Position numbers and translations under genes: made by a program. Shown in pieces: positions 10,311 through 19,644 of a stretch of 64,000 bases of DNA. The notes beneath the pieces were generated by a model that was not told the DNA's origin, ran no database searches, and saw nothing but the letters and a program-made list of their open reading frames with translations. Positions within the stretch are counted from its first letter, which is position 1. Each line of letters opens with the position of its first letter. The stretch is from Paenibacillus solani (GTDB taxonomy: Bacteria > Bacillota > Bacilli > Paenibacillales > Paenibacillaceae). The DNA lies in the NCBI RefSeq assembly GCF_001277345.1, contig NZ_LIUT01000001.1, forward strand, positions 708,773 through 772,772, given 5' to 3'.

Positions 10311-11096
10311 TTGTCTCATATGACTATTCTGATTTTGCGGACCATTCTGATGTATGTGGTCATCTTTGTTACCATGAGAATCATGGGCAAGCGGGAAATC
10401 GGGAAGCTGTCCGTCTTCGATTTAGTTATATCCATCATGATTGCGGAGATCGCCGTATTTGTCCTTGAGGATGTGAAAAAACCGATTTTAGAGGGACTTG
10501 CTCCTATCGCTATTCTGGTTGCCATTCAGGTAGGACTTGCTTACATCGGTCTGAAAAATCGAACTATTCGGCTGTTTGCGGACGGAAAGCCAAGTGTATT
10601 GGTGTCCCGGGGCAAGCTGCATCGCAAAGAAATGGCGAAGCTTCGATACAATCTGGATGATCTGATGCAGCAGCTTCGGGGTAAAGACATCGACAGTTTG
10701 GCAGACGTGGAATTTGCAATTCTCGAAACATCCGGCCAGCTCACCGTGATTCCAAAAGAAGCAGACAATGATTCCGAGCATTCGACTAGTTCTTCAAGCT
10801 CTTCCACTGCTCCAAGCTCTAAACATTCTTCGGGTGGTTCATATCAATCTAAATCTGAAGCAGGAAATTCAACGGTCGTTAATATACCTTACGATAAAAT
10901 TACGTACGAAGGACTGCCCATTCCGCTTATTTTGGATGGAAAGGTACAGGATGAGAATCTTCAACTCATTGAGAAAACCCGTTTCTGGCTTAAAAACGAG
11001 ATTCAGATTTCTGGGGCCAAGGATTTTAAAGATATCTTCTTATGTTCGATCGACCACAAAGGGCGTATTTACATTGACCGTAAAGACAGAGACTAA
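10311..11096 (+). CDS. DUF421 (YetF/YrbG-like) membrane protein
   Basis: DUF421 proteins are membrane proteins of spore formers with three N-terminal helices and a soluble C-terminal domain; their biochemical role is not settled. About 261 residues. Helices fill residues 5-90, and the family motif MGKREIGKLSVFDLVISI is present. A serine-rich low-complexity linker (EHSTSSSSSSTAPSSKHSSG) sits in the middle of the soluble domain, which ends with the PLILDGKVQDENL segment. I prefer TTG at 10311 because the AGGGAGGGA site ends at 10304; TTG at 10305 is too close. Its stop interlocks with that of the convergent spoVB. Confidence 0.85.
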   Translation: MSHMTILILRTILMYVVIFVTMRIMGKREIGKLSVFDLVISIMIAEIAVFVLEDVKKPILEGLAPIAILVAIQVGLAYIGLKNRTIRLFADGKPSVLVSRGKLHRKEMAKLRYNLDDLMQQLRGKDIDSLADVEFAILETSGQLTVIPKEADNDSEHSTSSSSSSTAPSSKHSSGGSYQSKSEAGNSTVVNIPYDKITYEGLPIPLILDGKVQDENLQLIEKTRFWLKNEIQISGAKDFKDIFLCSIDHKGRIYIDRKDRD

Positions 11097-12706
11097 TGGC
11101 GGTTAAATCGATTGAACCAGGAGCCGACAACAGGAACACGCTCCAAATCCCGGGGCGTTACGAGCTTTGTCATGAAAATCATGATGAAATAGATCAGGAT
11201 GCCAACTGTGATGGAAATCCAAAATTGCAGCCACGGCGTGGACGAGAATGGAAAATGGTTGTATCCGTATAGGACAAAAGCTCCCATAATGATCATTACC
11301 GCGGCGATTTTGACATAATCTAACAGACGGAAGCGGAAGCCGATGAGTTTGGACAAGCTGAACCCATGCAGCAATGTCACCGTAATGCTGTTAACGATGA
11401 TAGCGATAACAGCTCCTTTTATGCCAAAGGCAGGATTTGATGCCAGATAAACGATGAGACTCATTTTGATGATGGCTCCGAATAGCGTATTCAATAAAGC
11501 CCGGCCAGGGCGGTCGAGTGCTTGCAGAGCAGCTTGAAGCGGTGACTGAACGTATAGAAACAGGGCAAAGGGTGCCATAATTTTGAGCATACTGCTAATT
11601 TCTGCATTATCGTAGAGCAGCAAACAAAGCGGCTCGGCCAACACAAACATAATAATGGCAAACGGAGCACCGGAAACAAGGGCAAGCCGAAGGGATTGGT
11701 TCATTCTTTTGTGAATGGTGGTCCTGTCATTGCGTGCGGCTGCTTCCGAGAGCGAAGGTACAAGAGAAATGGCCAGCGAAACCGTCAATGCTCCGGGCAG
11801 GAGCAGGAGAGGGATAATCATGCCCTGCAGCGCCCCGTACTGGGCGGTGGCCACAGATGTTGCTATACCTGCAAGGGCCAAGCTTCGATTGGTCAGAATG
11901 GTCTCCAGCAGATAGGAGAAGGAACCTACCATCCTGCCCCCGGTTACAGGCAAGGCAATGCCGAATAAGCGTTTCAGAATACTGTTGTTCGAGGTGGTTG
12001 GTTCTTCTTTGGATTTGTCCGACTTCAAGGGTTGTTGTATAGGTGTCAGCTTGCCTCCTTTATTTCCTTCACCCGTATATTGCAGCAAGAGTGTAATCAT
12101 GCCAATCAATTCTCCTACGGCCGTCCCAAGCATCGCTCCTGCTGCTCCGTAAGCGATTCCTTTAGGCATTAAAAGATGTGCGAACCAGAGCATACATACG
12201 ATTCGGACGATTGTCTCGATAACGGAAGAACTGGCAGAAGGAATCATATTTTGTTTCCCTTGAAAATATCCCCGGTAGACAGAAGAAACGGCAATAATGA
12301 TGATCATGGGCGTCATGCTGATAAAGGTTTGGTAGACACGCTCGTCCGGCAGCAAGACCTTGGTTACCCAGGGGGCGAGCCATAGGCTAAATCCTGTAAA
12401 GAGGGCTCCTGCCGTTACTGTAAGTAACAGGCTGACCTGCAATATTTTCTTGGATGCATCTGGTTTACCGGCTCCCTCTGCTTCTGCAACCATTTTGGCG
12501 ATAGCAAGCGGAATTCCTCCGGTAATGATGGTCACAAGCACGATAAAAAACGGGTATCCCAGTTGGTAAATTCCAACACCCTCCGGGCCGATAATCCGAG
12601 GCAGGGCGATTCGCGGAATAAAACCGAGTAGGCGGTTTAATATGCCGGCTGCAAGTAAGATCAGCGTTCCTTTGATAAATGATTGCTTGTTCACTCTCCA
12701 TCCCAC
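11093..12706 (-). CDS. spoVB: SpoVB-family polysaccharide/lipid flippase
   Basis: SpoVB belongs to the MOP exporter superfamily and is needed for spore cortex synthesis, probably by flipping a peptidoglycan lipid precursor. The 537-residue product has about 12-14 membrane helices and the family start (SFIKGTLILLAAGILNRLLGF, shortened here to its first part GTLILLAAGILNRLLGF). A charged loop near 225-245 (QQPLKSDKSKEEPTTSN) separates the two halves. The order DUF421-spoVB-comN-secDF is conserved in B. subtilis. A weak sigma-E-like pair lies at 12736-12762. Family membership is clear; whether this copy is the cortex flippase is inferred from position. Confidence 0.88.
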   Translation of the reverse strand: MGWRVNKQSFIKGTLILLAAGILNRLLGFIPRIALPRIIGPEGVGIYQLGYPFFIVLVTIITGGIPLAIAKMVAEAEGAGKPDASKKILQVSLLLTVTAGALFTGFSLWLAPWVTKVLLPDERVYQTFISMTPMIIIIAVSSVYRGYFQGKQNMIPSASSSVIETIVRIVCMLWFAHLLMPKGIAYGAAGAMLGTAVGELIGMITLLLQYTGEGNKGGKLTPIQQPLKSDKSKEEPTTSNNSILKRLFGIALPVTGGRMVGSFSYLLETILTNRSLALAGIATSVATAQYGALQGMIIPLLLLPGALTVSLAISLVPSLSEAAARNDRTTIHKRMNQSLRLALVSGAPFAIIMFVLAEPLCLLLYDNAEISSMLKIMAPFALFLYVQSPLQAALQALDRPGRALLNTLFGAIIKMSLIVYLASNPAFGIKGAVIAIIVNSITVTLLHGFSLSKLIGFRFRLLDYVKIAAVMIIMGAFVLYGYNHFPFSSTPWLQFWISITVGILIYFIMIFMTKLVTPRDLERVPVVGSWFNRFNRH

Positions 12707-12886
12707 TCCCTGGTTAAGACTGAATATGCTTGAACATGATATGGCTTCTCTTATGGATATGCCCTACCTGTCCCATCTGATGACTTTACTTTTTTTTGTG
12801 GACGTGTTAGGAATAGAAGGAAAGAGAAGCAGAATGTCGAATGTTTCTTTAGTACAACAGGGAGTCAAGTAGAGGAGGCCGCAAGC

Positions 12887-13144
12887 ATGGAACTCGAGCA
12901 AATGAGTGAAGAAGAATTGATGAACACCATCGAATTGGTATGCTTGAGCAAAGTGGAGGAGATGAAATTAATCGGGTACGAACATGTAACAAGTGACGAT
13001 ATTTGGAACTGTGTCAGCAGCAAGTATGAGAAGGAAGGCATCCCCTCTCTCCACAAACTGGTCAATGACGTTCTATCACTGAAGGCAATGGCTCTGATGA
13101 ACTATATGACAATATCAGCATATAAGGGATCTTCTTTCGAATAA
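12887..13144 (+). CDS. comN: ComN-like post-transcriptional regulator
   Basis: In B. subtilis ComN (YrzD) controls comE mRNA after transcription and binds DivIVA at poles and septa. The 85-residue product is soluble and acidic, with the family core DDIWNCVSSKYEKEGIPSLHKLVNDVLSLK, given here as two parts: DDIWNCVSSKYEKEG and IPSLHKLVNDVLSLK. It lies between spoVB (opposite strand) and secD, exactly as yrzD does in B. subtilis. GAGGAGG precedes the ATG. The family assignment is good; whether it has the same target here is unknown. Confidence 0.8.
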   Translation: MELEQMSEEELMNTIELVCLSKVEEMKLIGYEHVTSDDIWNCVSSKYEKEGIPSLHKLVNDVLSLKAMALMNYMTISAYKGSSFE

Positions 13145-13161
13145 TCGAAGAGGTCCCTTTT
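13124..13161 (+). terminator. Terminator after comN
   Basis: AAGGGATCTTCTTTCGA pairs with TCGAAGAGGTCCCTT around a 4-base loop and runs into TTTT. The stem begins inside the last codons of comN. Confidence 0.8.
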
Positions 13162-13209
13162 GCCTTGCGGAAGAAGAGATTTTTCATAAGACCGACAAAT
13201 TTTGATAAA

Positions 13210-13238
13210 TTGACTGGATTTTATGACATCGCTATAAT
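13210..13238 (+). promoter_or_regulatory. Sigma-A promoter of secDF
   Basis: TTGACT at 13210-13215 and TATAAT at 13233-13238 are separated by 17 bp, a near-consensus housekeeping promoter 36 bp before the secD start. Confidence 0.8.
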
Positions 13239-13274
13239 AGGAATATTGAGTAAAAAGGGGGAACAAGGGACGGC

Positions 13275-14525
13275 ATGAAAAGAATTATCAGTTTCGTAGG
13301 AACCGTGCTCGTGATCACTATTTTAATGGCCGTTACAACTCCAGGCTTGCTGAAAGACGTTCGTCTAGGTTTGGATCTTAAGGGTGGATTTGAAATCCTT
13401 TATGAAGCCTCACCTATAATGGAAGGACAGCAAGTGACGAAAGATGCACTTCAGGAAACCGCAAAGAGCTTGCAGAAGCGGGCGGATGCGATGGGAACAT
13501 CAGAACCTGAAGTTACACCGGAAGGAACGAACCGGATTCGCTTGAAAGTAGCAGGCGTAACGGATGAGGCCGAAGTTCGCAAAACGATGAAAGAACCCGC
13601 GAACCTCACTTTCCGAAGCAATGACGGCTGTAAAGAAGGCGAGGAGTTTTGTAAAATCGAGCTCCGCGGCGATGATTTTGTCGAGAATGGGGCTTCTGTG
13701 GCGTACGATGAACTTCGTCGGCCTATGATAGATATTAAAGTGAAGGACAAAGGGAAGTTTGCTGAAATTACGAAGCGTCTTCTCGGTCAAGAGCTGGCTA
13801 TCTTCATGGATGACCAGCTGTTATCAGCTCCAACGGTACAAGGCGTGCTGACGGACGGCAGCGCACAAATTACAGGAAGCTATTCGCTGGATGAAGCGAA
13901 GCAGATCCGGGATACGATTAATCTCGGTGCCTTGCCGTTGAAATTGGTAGAGAAATACTCACAGAGCGTAGGCGCTACGCTTGGCATGAAATCTCTCACA
14001 AAAACGGTAGAAGCAGGTCTAATCGCATCCGTTGCGATCCTGTTGTTTATGATTATTCGATATCGCGTACCGGGCTTGCTGGCAAGCTTCGCACTTATAT
14101 TGCACACCTGGCTGCTGATTCTGATATTCGTATGGGCTGACTTTACGCTGACACTTCCAGGTATTGCGGCACTTATATTAGGTATTGGTATGGCGGTTGA
14201 TGCCAACATCATCACCTATGAACGCATTCGGGAAGAGATCAAGACAGGCAAGAGCGTTCCATCAGCGGTGAAATCAGGCGGTAAATCATCCTTGCGAGCC
14301 ATTATGGACTCCAACTTGACAACGATACTCGTTGCCGCTGTTATGTTCGGATTCGGTACCGGCGCGGTTAAAGGTTTTGCGCTTGTATTGATCTTGGAGA
14401 TCATCTTAAGTATTGCCACGAACGTTTATTTCTCCCGTTTCTTGCTCAATCAACTTGTGAATATTGGTTGGGCCCGCAAACCGAGCCAATATGGCGTAAA
14501 GGAGCGTGACATTCGTGAGCTTTAA
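13275..14525 (+). CDS. secD: SecD, protein-export subunit
   Basis: SecD with SecF forms an RND-type membrane complex that uses the proton gradient to finish protein export. The 416-residue product starts with one membrane helix, carries the periplasmic-type P1 domain with LGLDLKGGFEILYE and QLLSAPTVQGVL, and ends with five helices including GIGMAVDANIITYERIREE. The acidic residue in that segment belongs to the conserved proton path. secD and secF are separate genes here, while B. subtilis has a fused secDF. Its end overlaps secF. Confidence 0.96.
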   Translation: MKRIISFVGTVLVITILMAVTTPGLLKDVRLGLDLKGGFEILYEASPIMEGQQVTKDALQETAKSLQKRADAMGTSEPEVTPEGTNRIRLKVAGVTDEAEVRKTMKEPANLTFRSNDGCKEGEEFCKIELRGDDFVENGASVAYDELRRPMIDIKVKDKGKFAEITKRLLGQELAIFMDDQLLSAPTVQGVLTDGSAQITGSYSLDEAKQIRDTINLGALPLKLVEKYSQSVGATLGMKSLTKTVEAGLIASVAILLFMIIRYRVPGLLASFALILHTWLLILIFVWADFTLTLPGIAALILGIGMAVDANIITYERIREEIKTGKSVPSAVKSGGKSSLRAIMDSNLTTILVAAVMFGFGTGAVKGFALVLILEIILSIATNVYFSRFLLNQLVNIGWARKPSQYGVKERDIREL

Positions 14526-15438
14526 GAACTTTGATTACGTAGGCAAAAGCAAAATTTTCTATATTTTCTCTATTGTCATCACGATATTGGGCTTGGTATT
14601 TCTGTTGACTCGCGGACTGAACTATGGGGTTGATTTCCAGTCTGGATCGAACGTGGATATCTCGCTTTCCAAAACGCTGACGAGTGAGCAAATCAGTAGC
14701 GTATTAAAAGAAGCAGGAATCGATGAACATGCGGGAATTACTCCCGGTATTGACCGTGTGAATATCAGATTCAGCGATGTGCTGACAGAGGAACAGGATT
14801 TAAAGCTCCGTTCAGGCATTGAGAAGCTAGATGATACGGCAACATTCGAGGTCAATACGGTTGATCCCGAGATGGCCAAAGAGCTGGGGAGAAACGCGAT
14901 ATATGCCGTGCTAATTTCCTGTATCGGGATTATTATTTATGTCAGCATCCGTTTTGAATGGCGGTTTGCGATCGCAGCAACGATAGCGCTCCTGCATGAT
15001 GCATTCGTTGTGGTCAGCGTATTCTCCATCCTGGATCTGGAGGTAGACCTAACCTTTATTATCGCCGTTCTGACGGTTATCGGATATTCTATTAACGATA
15101 CTATAGTTATCTTTGACCGAATTCGGGAGAACTTGAGGTTCACCAAGATCAAGAGATTTTCGGATCTGAAGGATCTGGTTAATAAAAGTTTATCCCAGAC
15201 AATCGGCCGTTCGATTTATACGGCACTATCTGTATTTATTGCAGCACTGTTCCTGTTACTGCTTGGCGGGGAATCAATTCAAATGTTCTCGCTCGCAATT
15301 TGTATCGGGCTGGTCATTGGTGCGTATTCTTCGATATTTATTGCGAGTCCATTGTGGCTCCTATTTAAAGGTCGCAATATCAACAATAACAATAAACCGA
15401 ATGCACCGAAGCCGAACAAGGACAAGATTGAGATTTAA
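14515..15438 (+). CDS. secF: SecF, protein-export subunit
   Basis: SecF is the partner of SecD. From the GTG at 14515 it has 307 residues, with an N-terminal helix, the LTRGLNYGVDFQSGS motif, and a C-terminal membrane bundle with VIGYSINDTIVIFDRIREN. I prefer 14515 over GTG at 14506 because AAAGGAG at 14498-14504 is then about 10 bases away. The gene overlaps the end of secD by 11 bases, so the two are translationally coupled. Confidence 0.95.
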   Translation: MSFKNFDYVGKSKIFYIFSIVITILGLVFLLTRGLNYGVDFQSGSNVDISLSKTLTSEQISSVLKEAGIDEHAGITPGIDRVNIRFSDVLTEEQDLKLRSGIEKLDDTATFEVNTVDPEMAKELGRNAIYAVLISCIGIIIYVSIRFEWRFAIAATIALLHDAFVVVSVFSILDLEVDLTFIIAVLTVIGYSINDTIVIFDRIRENLRFTKIKRFSDLKDLVNKSLSQTIGRSIYTALSVFIAALFLLLLGGESIQMFSLAICIGLVIGAYSSIFIASPLWLLFKGRNINNNNKPNAPKPNKDKIEI

Positions 15439-15490
15439 ATTAATCGCAATCACCGCTGTAGTTTAGATATCGGACAGATCCTATACAAGA

Positions 15491-15525
15491 AGAAAGCCGC
15501 GTCCAGGCGACGCGGCTTTCTAAAG
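15491..15525 (+). terminator. Terminator after secF
   Basis: AGAAAGCCGCGTC and GACGCGGCTTTCT form a perfect 13-bp stem with a 5-base loop. There is no long T run after it, so it may act as a strong hairpin rather than a classic terminator. Confidence 0.7.
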
Positions 15526-15578
15526 TTAGGCAGCATGATAAGAGGCAGGTTCGATAGTGACATTGAGGGGGGCCTCAA

Positions 15579-16547
15579 GTGAACAATGAACGATTGAATC
15601 ATACGGAGTCTGTTCTCTGGGCAGGCATTGTAACTGATTTTGCATTAGCTTTATGTAAAGGGGTCGTGGGTTACTTATCAGGCAGTAAGGCTCTTATAGG
15701 GGATGCTCTGCATTCGGCAGCAAATGCGGTAACTTTGTTGGTGGATCGACTGCCTAGTTTTAATATGACTGGCAATAAAACTTCCATTCGAGACAAGCGA
15801 AGCGCGACAGAGACGACAGAACCGATGATCTCCATATTGTTTGCCGTTTTATTTATCGTGGGAGGCATTCAGATTGCGGTGTCTTCTATACAGAACATGG
15901 CATCAGGTAATGTGGTAGCGCCTACTAAATCCGCTCTGGTTGCAGTCTTCATTTCGCTAGCGGTCAATGAGGCGGTGTTTCAGTACCAAATCTGGCATAT
16001 AAAACGAAACAACGACCCACGGTATGAGGTATTGTCCGCGGATCATCGATTTGCTTTATATTGTTCGCTTACAGTATTGATCGGAGTCTCATTATCCATG
16101 GGAGGTCCTTATTGGGATTGGCAGCCGCTGCTCTATATGGATCCAATTGCGGCTCTCATTGTTGCAGCTCTTGTGATTCGAAAGGGGTATATTTTAATTA
16201 TTCATTCGGTGTATGGAACGGTTGCGGAAGAGAAGCAGCAGCATGAGCATGAAGCTGAATTTATGGATACGATACAACGGGTGCATGGTGTAATTACGGT
16301 GGAAGAATTGAGGGCTCAGGAATACGGACAGCTCCGTCAGGTGAACCTGGAAGTAAAAGTCACTGTGAATCCGCGTACTTCCATATTGGAGGCTCAAGAA
16401 ATTGCCGATCGAATCCGAAAATTGTTAATCCATCGTTTTAATCAGGTTGCGGATGCCAAGGTGACAGTCGTTCCCTATGAACCGGGTTACCCGTATAAAT
16501 CGAACTATGATTTGATGGATAATGATGTACCTACGCTTCGGCAGTAA
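15579..16547 (+). CDS. Cation diffusion facilitator family protein with altered metal site
   Basis: CDF proteins exchange Zn, Fe, Mn or Co ions for protons. The 322-residue product has the six-helix membrane part and a C-terminal cytoplasmic domain (GVITVEELRAQEYG, VNLEVKVTV). The usual ligands look changed. In helix 2 the family's HSxxD reads H45-S-A-A-N49, and in helix 5 the usual HHRSD reads DHRFA, so two acidic ligand positions are lost. It may have different metal specificity or be non-transporting. It starts with GTG after GAGGGGGG and precedes recJ by 62 bp. The family is clear; activity is doubtful. Confidence 0.85.
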   Translation: MNNERLNHTESVLWAGIVTDFALALCKGVVGYLSGSKALIGDALHSAANAVTLLVDRLPSFNMTGNKTSIRDKRSATETTEPMISILFAVLFIVGGIQIAVSSIQNMASGNVVAPTKSALVAVFISLAVNEAVFQYQIWHIKRNNDPRYEVLSADHRFALYCSLTVLIGVSLSMGGPYWDWQPLLYMDPIAALIVAALVIRKGYILIIHSVYGTVAEEKQQHEHEAEFMDTIQRVHGVITVEELRAQEYGQLRQVNLEVKVTVNPRTSILEAQEIADRIRKLLIHRFNQVADAKVTVVPYEPGYPYKSNYDLMDNDVPTLRQ

Positions 16548-16609
16548 ATGTAAACCAGTCAAAATGTAAAGACAGCAGGTAATAGGCAGGAAAAGGAAGG
16601 TGAATCCCT

Positions 16610-19009
16610 GTGCTGTATTCCAAATATAAATGGAGAATACGCTCGGCAGAATCATCAATCACCGGACAGCTGGCCGAGGAACTATCTTTGCCACCCATTG
16701 TGGCTTCACTTATGGCATCACGGGGGATACAATCAGCCGTGGATGGACGCGAATTTCTATATGGAACGCTTGAATTGACGCATGACCCTTATCTCATGCA
16801 AGGGATGCAAGAGGCTGTGCCGCGGATCCGGAAAGCGCTGGAGGATCGGGAGCATATTCTGATCTATGGGGATTACGATGCCGACGGAGTTTCCAGTACA
16901 TCGTTAATGATTCATCTGATGCGTTATTTGGGCGCATCTTATGACATATATATCCCTCACCGATCCAATGAAGGTTATGGTCTACATAATCACGCGCTGG
17001 ATTGGGCCCATCAGCAAGGGGTCAGTCTGGTGATCACTGTAGATACCGGGATTAGCGCAGTTGAACAAATAGCATATGCCAACAGCCTTGGGATTGACGT
17101 CATCGTTACGGATCACCATGAACCGCCTGAGGTGCTGCCTGAGGCCTATGCGCTGATCAACCCCAAAATCCCCACATGTCCATATCCTTTTAAAGGATTG
17201 GCAGGTGTAGGCGTCGCTTACAAGCTGGCACAGGCGCTCGTAGAAGAACCGCCAGAAGAGTGGCTTCAGATTGTATCCATTGGAACCATTGCAGACTTGA
17301 TGCCGCTCACGGGAGAGAACCGGGTGCTTGTGAAGCACGGCATCGAATCGATGCGAAATACCCGTTATGAGGGCATTCGATGTTTGCTCGAGGTTTCCGG
17401 AATCCACGTGGAACAGGTCACGGCTGTTAATGTAGCATTCTCAATGGCACCGAGGATTAACGCCAGTGGGCGGCTGGATCATGCTGGCCGCGCCGTTACA
17501 CTTCTCACAACAGAGCACAGGGAAGAAGCAGAGCGCCTCGCATGGGAATTGGACGGACTGAACAAGGAGCGGCAGCAAGTTGTTGAAACGATCGTTCAGG
17601 AAGCGCTTGGGATGGTTCAAAATCGATGGAGAGGACAGGAAATCCCGCCTGTCATTGTTTTGGCCGGTGAAGGCTGGAATGTCGGTGTGGTCGGCATCGT
17701 GGCTTCCAAAATACTGGAGCGATTCTATAGACCTGTCGTGATTCTCGGAATAGATCCTGAGAGCGGGAATTGCAAAGGCTCGGCCCGGTCGATTCCCGGA
17801 TTTGATATTTATGCTGCTTTGCTCTCCTGTAAGGAGTCCATGGAACACTTTGGTGGTCATCCCTCTGCAGCGGGCATGAGCCTCCATCGGGATCGTCTTG
17901 AAGATTTTGAGCGTGGACTTATTCGCTATGCTGAGAAAGCTCTTAAAGAAGAGCATCTGATTGCCGTTTGTGAAGCTGATTTGGAAGCCAGTATTTCAGA
18001 TGTATCGTTATCGATTATTGATCAGATTGAGCAGTTGAGCCCATTTGGCATGGAGAATGCCGTGCCAAAGATTATCTTCCGGAATGCGGTCATTAAGGAC
18101 GTGCGCAAAATCGGCAAAGAGGGGAAGCATCTAAAGCTCCGCTTGCAGCAGAAGCGGGAGGTTATCGATGCGATATCGTTTGGTTGCGGACATCTGGCTG
18201 ATATTTTGCCGGCAGGCACGGCGGTAGATGTCCTTGGAGAGCTTTCTGTTAATGAGTGGAACGGGAGCCGTAAAGCGCAGCTCATGATTCAAGACATTTC
18301 TGCCCCCTATCAACAGGTGTTTGATTACCGCGGAATTCAAGAGCCGATTCAGGAAATCCGGAGATGGGTAGCGGATTTGGAGCCCCATCTGCGTTGCCCG
18401 GCTGTCCGAGCAGCTGTGGTATACGCAAAAGATTCACATCCGGACATAAAAAGTCAATTGTATGATATGTGCCTTTGGGTATATGATAGGAATGCTGGCA
18501 TTATGCCGGAGAATGAAGCTGCAAAGAGCAGTCAACAAGACATTTCCGTTTTGTTCGTACTCGACGTACCGGAGACGGCTGAGCAATTGGAAGCCTTGAT
18601 GTCAGCCTTTCATTCCGTTCCCAATATATTTATGCTGCATCCGACACGGAACCTTCGCGAACGACTGCAAATTCCTAACCGGGAACAGTTTAAAAAGCTG
18701 TATGTTTCACTCGCTCGATTGACTAACGCTCCCATGGCTGAGAACGAGGTAATAACCCGTTTGCAGAAGCAGACCTCGTTGTCTTCACGCATGCTGTTCA
18801 AAGTGCTTGATGTGTTTGAAGAGCTGGCATTCATTCAGCGTGCCGATGGAATGATTACGTTTATATCGAAGCCGGAGAAGAAACCGCTGGACGCTTCCCG
18901 TCATTTTAGAGAACTAAATGATTTAGCCGATATGGAGCAGCATTTGCTGCATGCAGGTACGGAACAATTAACCGAGTGGTTGATGTCTCGAACAAAAGGC
19001 GTATCTTAA
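16610..19009 (+). CDS. recJ: RecJ, single-strand-specific 5'-3' exonuclease
   Basis: RecJ degrades single-stranded DNA from the 5' end in recombination and mismatch repair. The 799-residue product has the DHH-family motifs YGDYDADGVSS and VTDHHEPPE, the DHHA1 region with VVGIVASKILERFYRPV and FGGHPSAAGMS, and an OB-fold followed by the Firmicute C-terminal extension of about 220 residues. It starts with GTG after AAGGAAGG. It lies 27 bp before apt in a CDF-recJ-apt group, the recJ-apt-rel order known from Bacillus. Confidence 0.95.
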   Translation: MLYSKYKWRIRSAESSITGQLAEELSLPPIVASLMASRGIQSAVDGREFLYGTLELTHDPYLMQGMQEAVPRIRKALEDREHILIYGDYDADGVSSTSLMIHLMRYLGASYDIYIPHRSNEGYGLHNHALDWAHQQGVSLVITVDTGISAVEQIAYANSLGIDVIVTDHHEPPEVLPEAYALINPKIPTCPYPFKGLAGVGVAYKLAQALVEEPPEEWLQIVSIGTIADLMPLTGENRVLVKHGIESMRNTRYEGIRCLLEVSGIHVEQVTAVNVAFSMAPRINASGRLDHAGRAVTLLTTEHREEAERLAWELDGLNKERQQVVETIVQEALGMVQNRWRGQEIPPVIVLAGEGWNVGVVGIVASKILERFYRPVVILGIDPESGNCKGSARSIPGFDIYAALLSCKESMEHFGGHPSAAGMSLHRDRLEDFERGLIRYAEKALKEEHLIAVCEADLEASISDVSLSIIDQIEQLSPFGMENAVPKIIFRNAVIKDVRKIGKEGKHLKLRLQQKREVIDAISFGCGHLADILPAGTAVDVLGELSVNEWNGSRKAQLMIQDISAPYQQVFDYRGIQEPIQEIRRWVADLEPHLRCPAVRAAVVYAKDSHPDIKSQLYDMCLWVYDRNAGIMPENEAAKSSQQDISVLFVLDVPETAEQLEALMSAFHSVPNIFMLHPTRNLRERLQIPNREQFKKLYVSLARLTNAPMAENEVITRLQKQTSLSSRMLFKVLDVFEELAFIQRADGMITFISKPEKKPLDASRHFRELNDLADMEQHLLHAGTEQLTEWLMSRTKGVS

Positions 19010-19036
19010 GCCCCAACTATACAGGAGGAGATTATT

Positions 19037-19552
19037 TTGGATTTTAAAGAATATATTCGTGTCATTCCCGATTTTCCGCAAGAAGGGATCAGCTTCAAAG
19101 ATATCACCACGCTGCTGAAAAATGGTGAGGTGTATCGCAAAGCCATCGAGGAACTGAAAACCTTGGTATCCGATCTCAAAATTGATGTGATAGCTGGTCC
19201 CGAAGCGCGTGGATTTGTTGTGGGTGCACCGCTGGCTTACGCCCTTGGGGTAGGATTCGCGCCTATTCGTAAAAGCGGTAAGCTCCCTTATGAAACGATT
19301 GAAGTGGGATATGATCTCGAATATGGAAAAGACCGCTTGGCGATGCATACTGACGCGATCGAGAAGGGGCAAAATGTTCTGATTGCAGATGATCTTCTTG
19401 CAACAGGCGGGACGATTGCGACTTCGGTTAATCTTATCCGTCAATTGGGCGGCAATGTGGTTGGAGCAGCATTCATGATTGAGCTTGCAGACTTGAATGG
19501 GCGTTCCAAGCTGGATGGAATCGATGTATTCACGCTTATGCAGTACGAGTAA
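19037..19552 (+). CDS. apt: Apt, adenine phosphoribosyltransferase
   Basis: Apt salvages adenine to AMP with PRPP. The 171-residue product has the standard length, the PRPP-binding motif VLIADDLLATGGT, the base-specificity region AGPEARGFVVGAPLAYALG, and the flexible loop KSGKLPYET. The start is TTG, 12 bases after the AGGAGGAG site. It lies directly downstream of recJ, and uraA ends against it on the other strand, with one shared terminator. Confidence 0.96.
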   Translation: MDFKEYIRVIPDFPQEGISFKDITTLLKNGEVYRKAIEELKTLVSDLKIDVIAGPEARGFVVGAPLAYALGVGFAPIRKSGKLPYETIEVGYDLEYGKDRLAMHTDAIEKGQNVLIADDLLATGGTIATSVNLIRQLGGNVVGAAFMIELADLNGRSKLDGIDVFTLMQYE

Positions 19553-19582
19553 ACAACATAATGATTTTCCCGGGAAATAATA

Positions 19583-19617
19583 GAACGCCCTGAGCAGCTT
19601 GCTCAGGGCGTTCTTCG
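19583..19617 (+). terminator. Bidirectional terminator between apt and uraA
   Basis: GAACGCCCTGAGC and GCTCAGGGCGTTC form a perfect 13-bp stem with an AGCTT loop. It stands between two convergent genes. Confidence 0.85.
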
Positions 19618-19644
19618 ATTAGCCATAGATTGTTTGGATCAACA

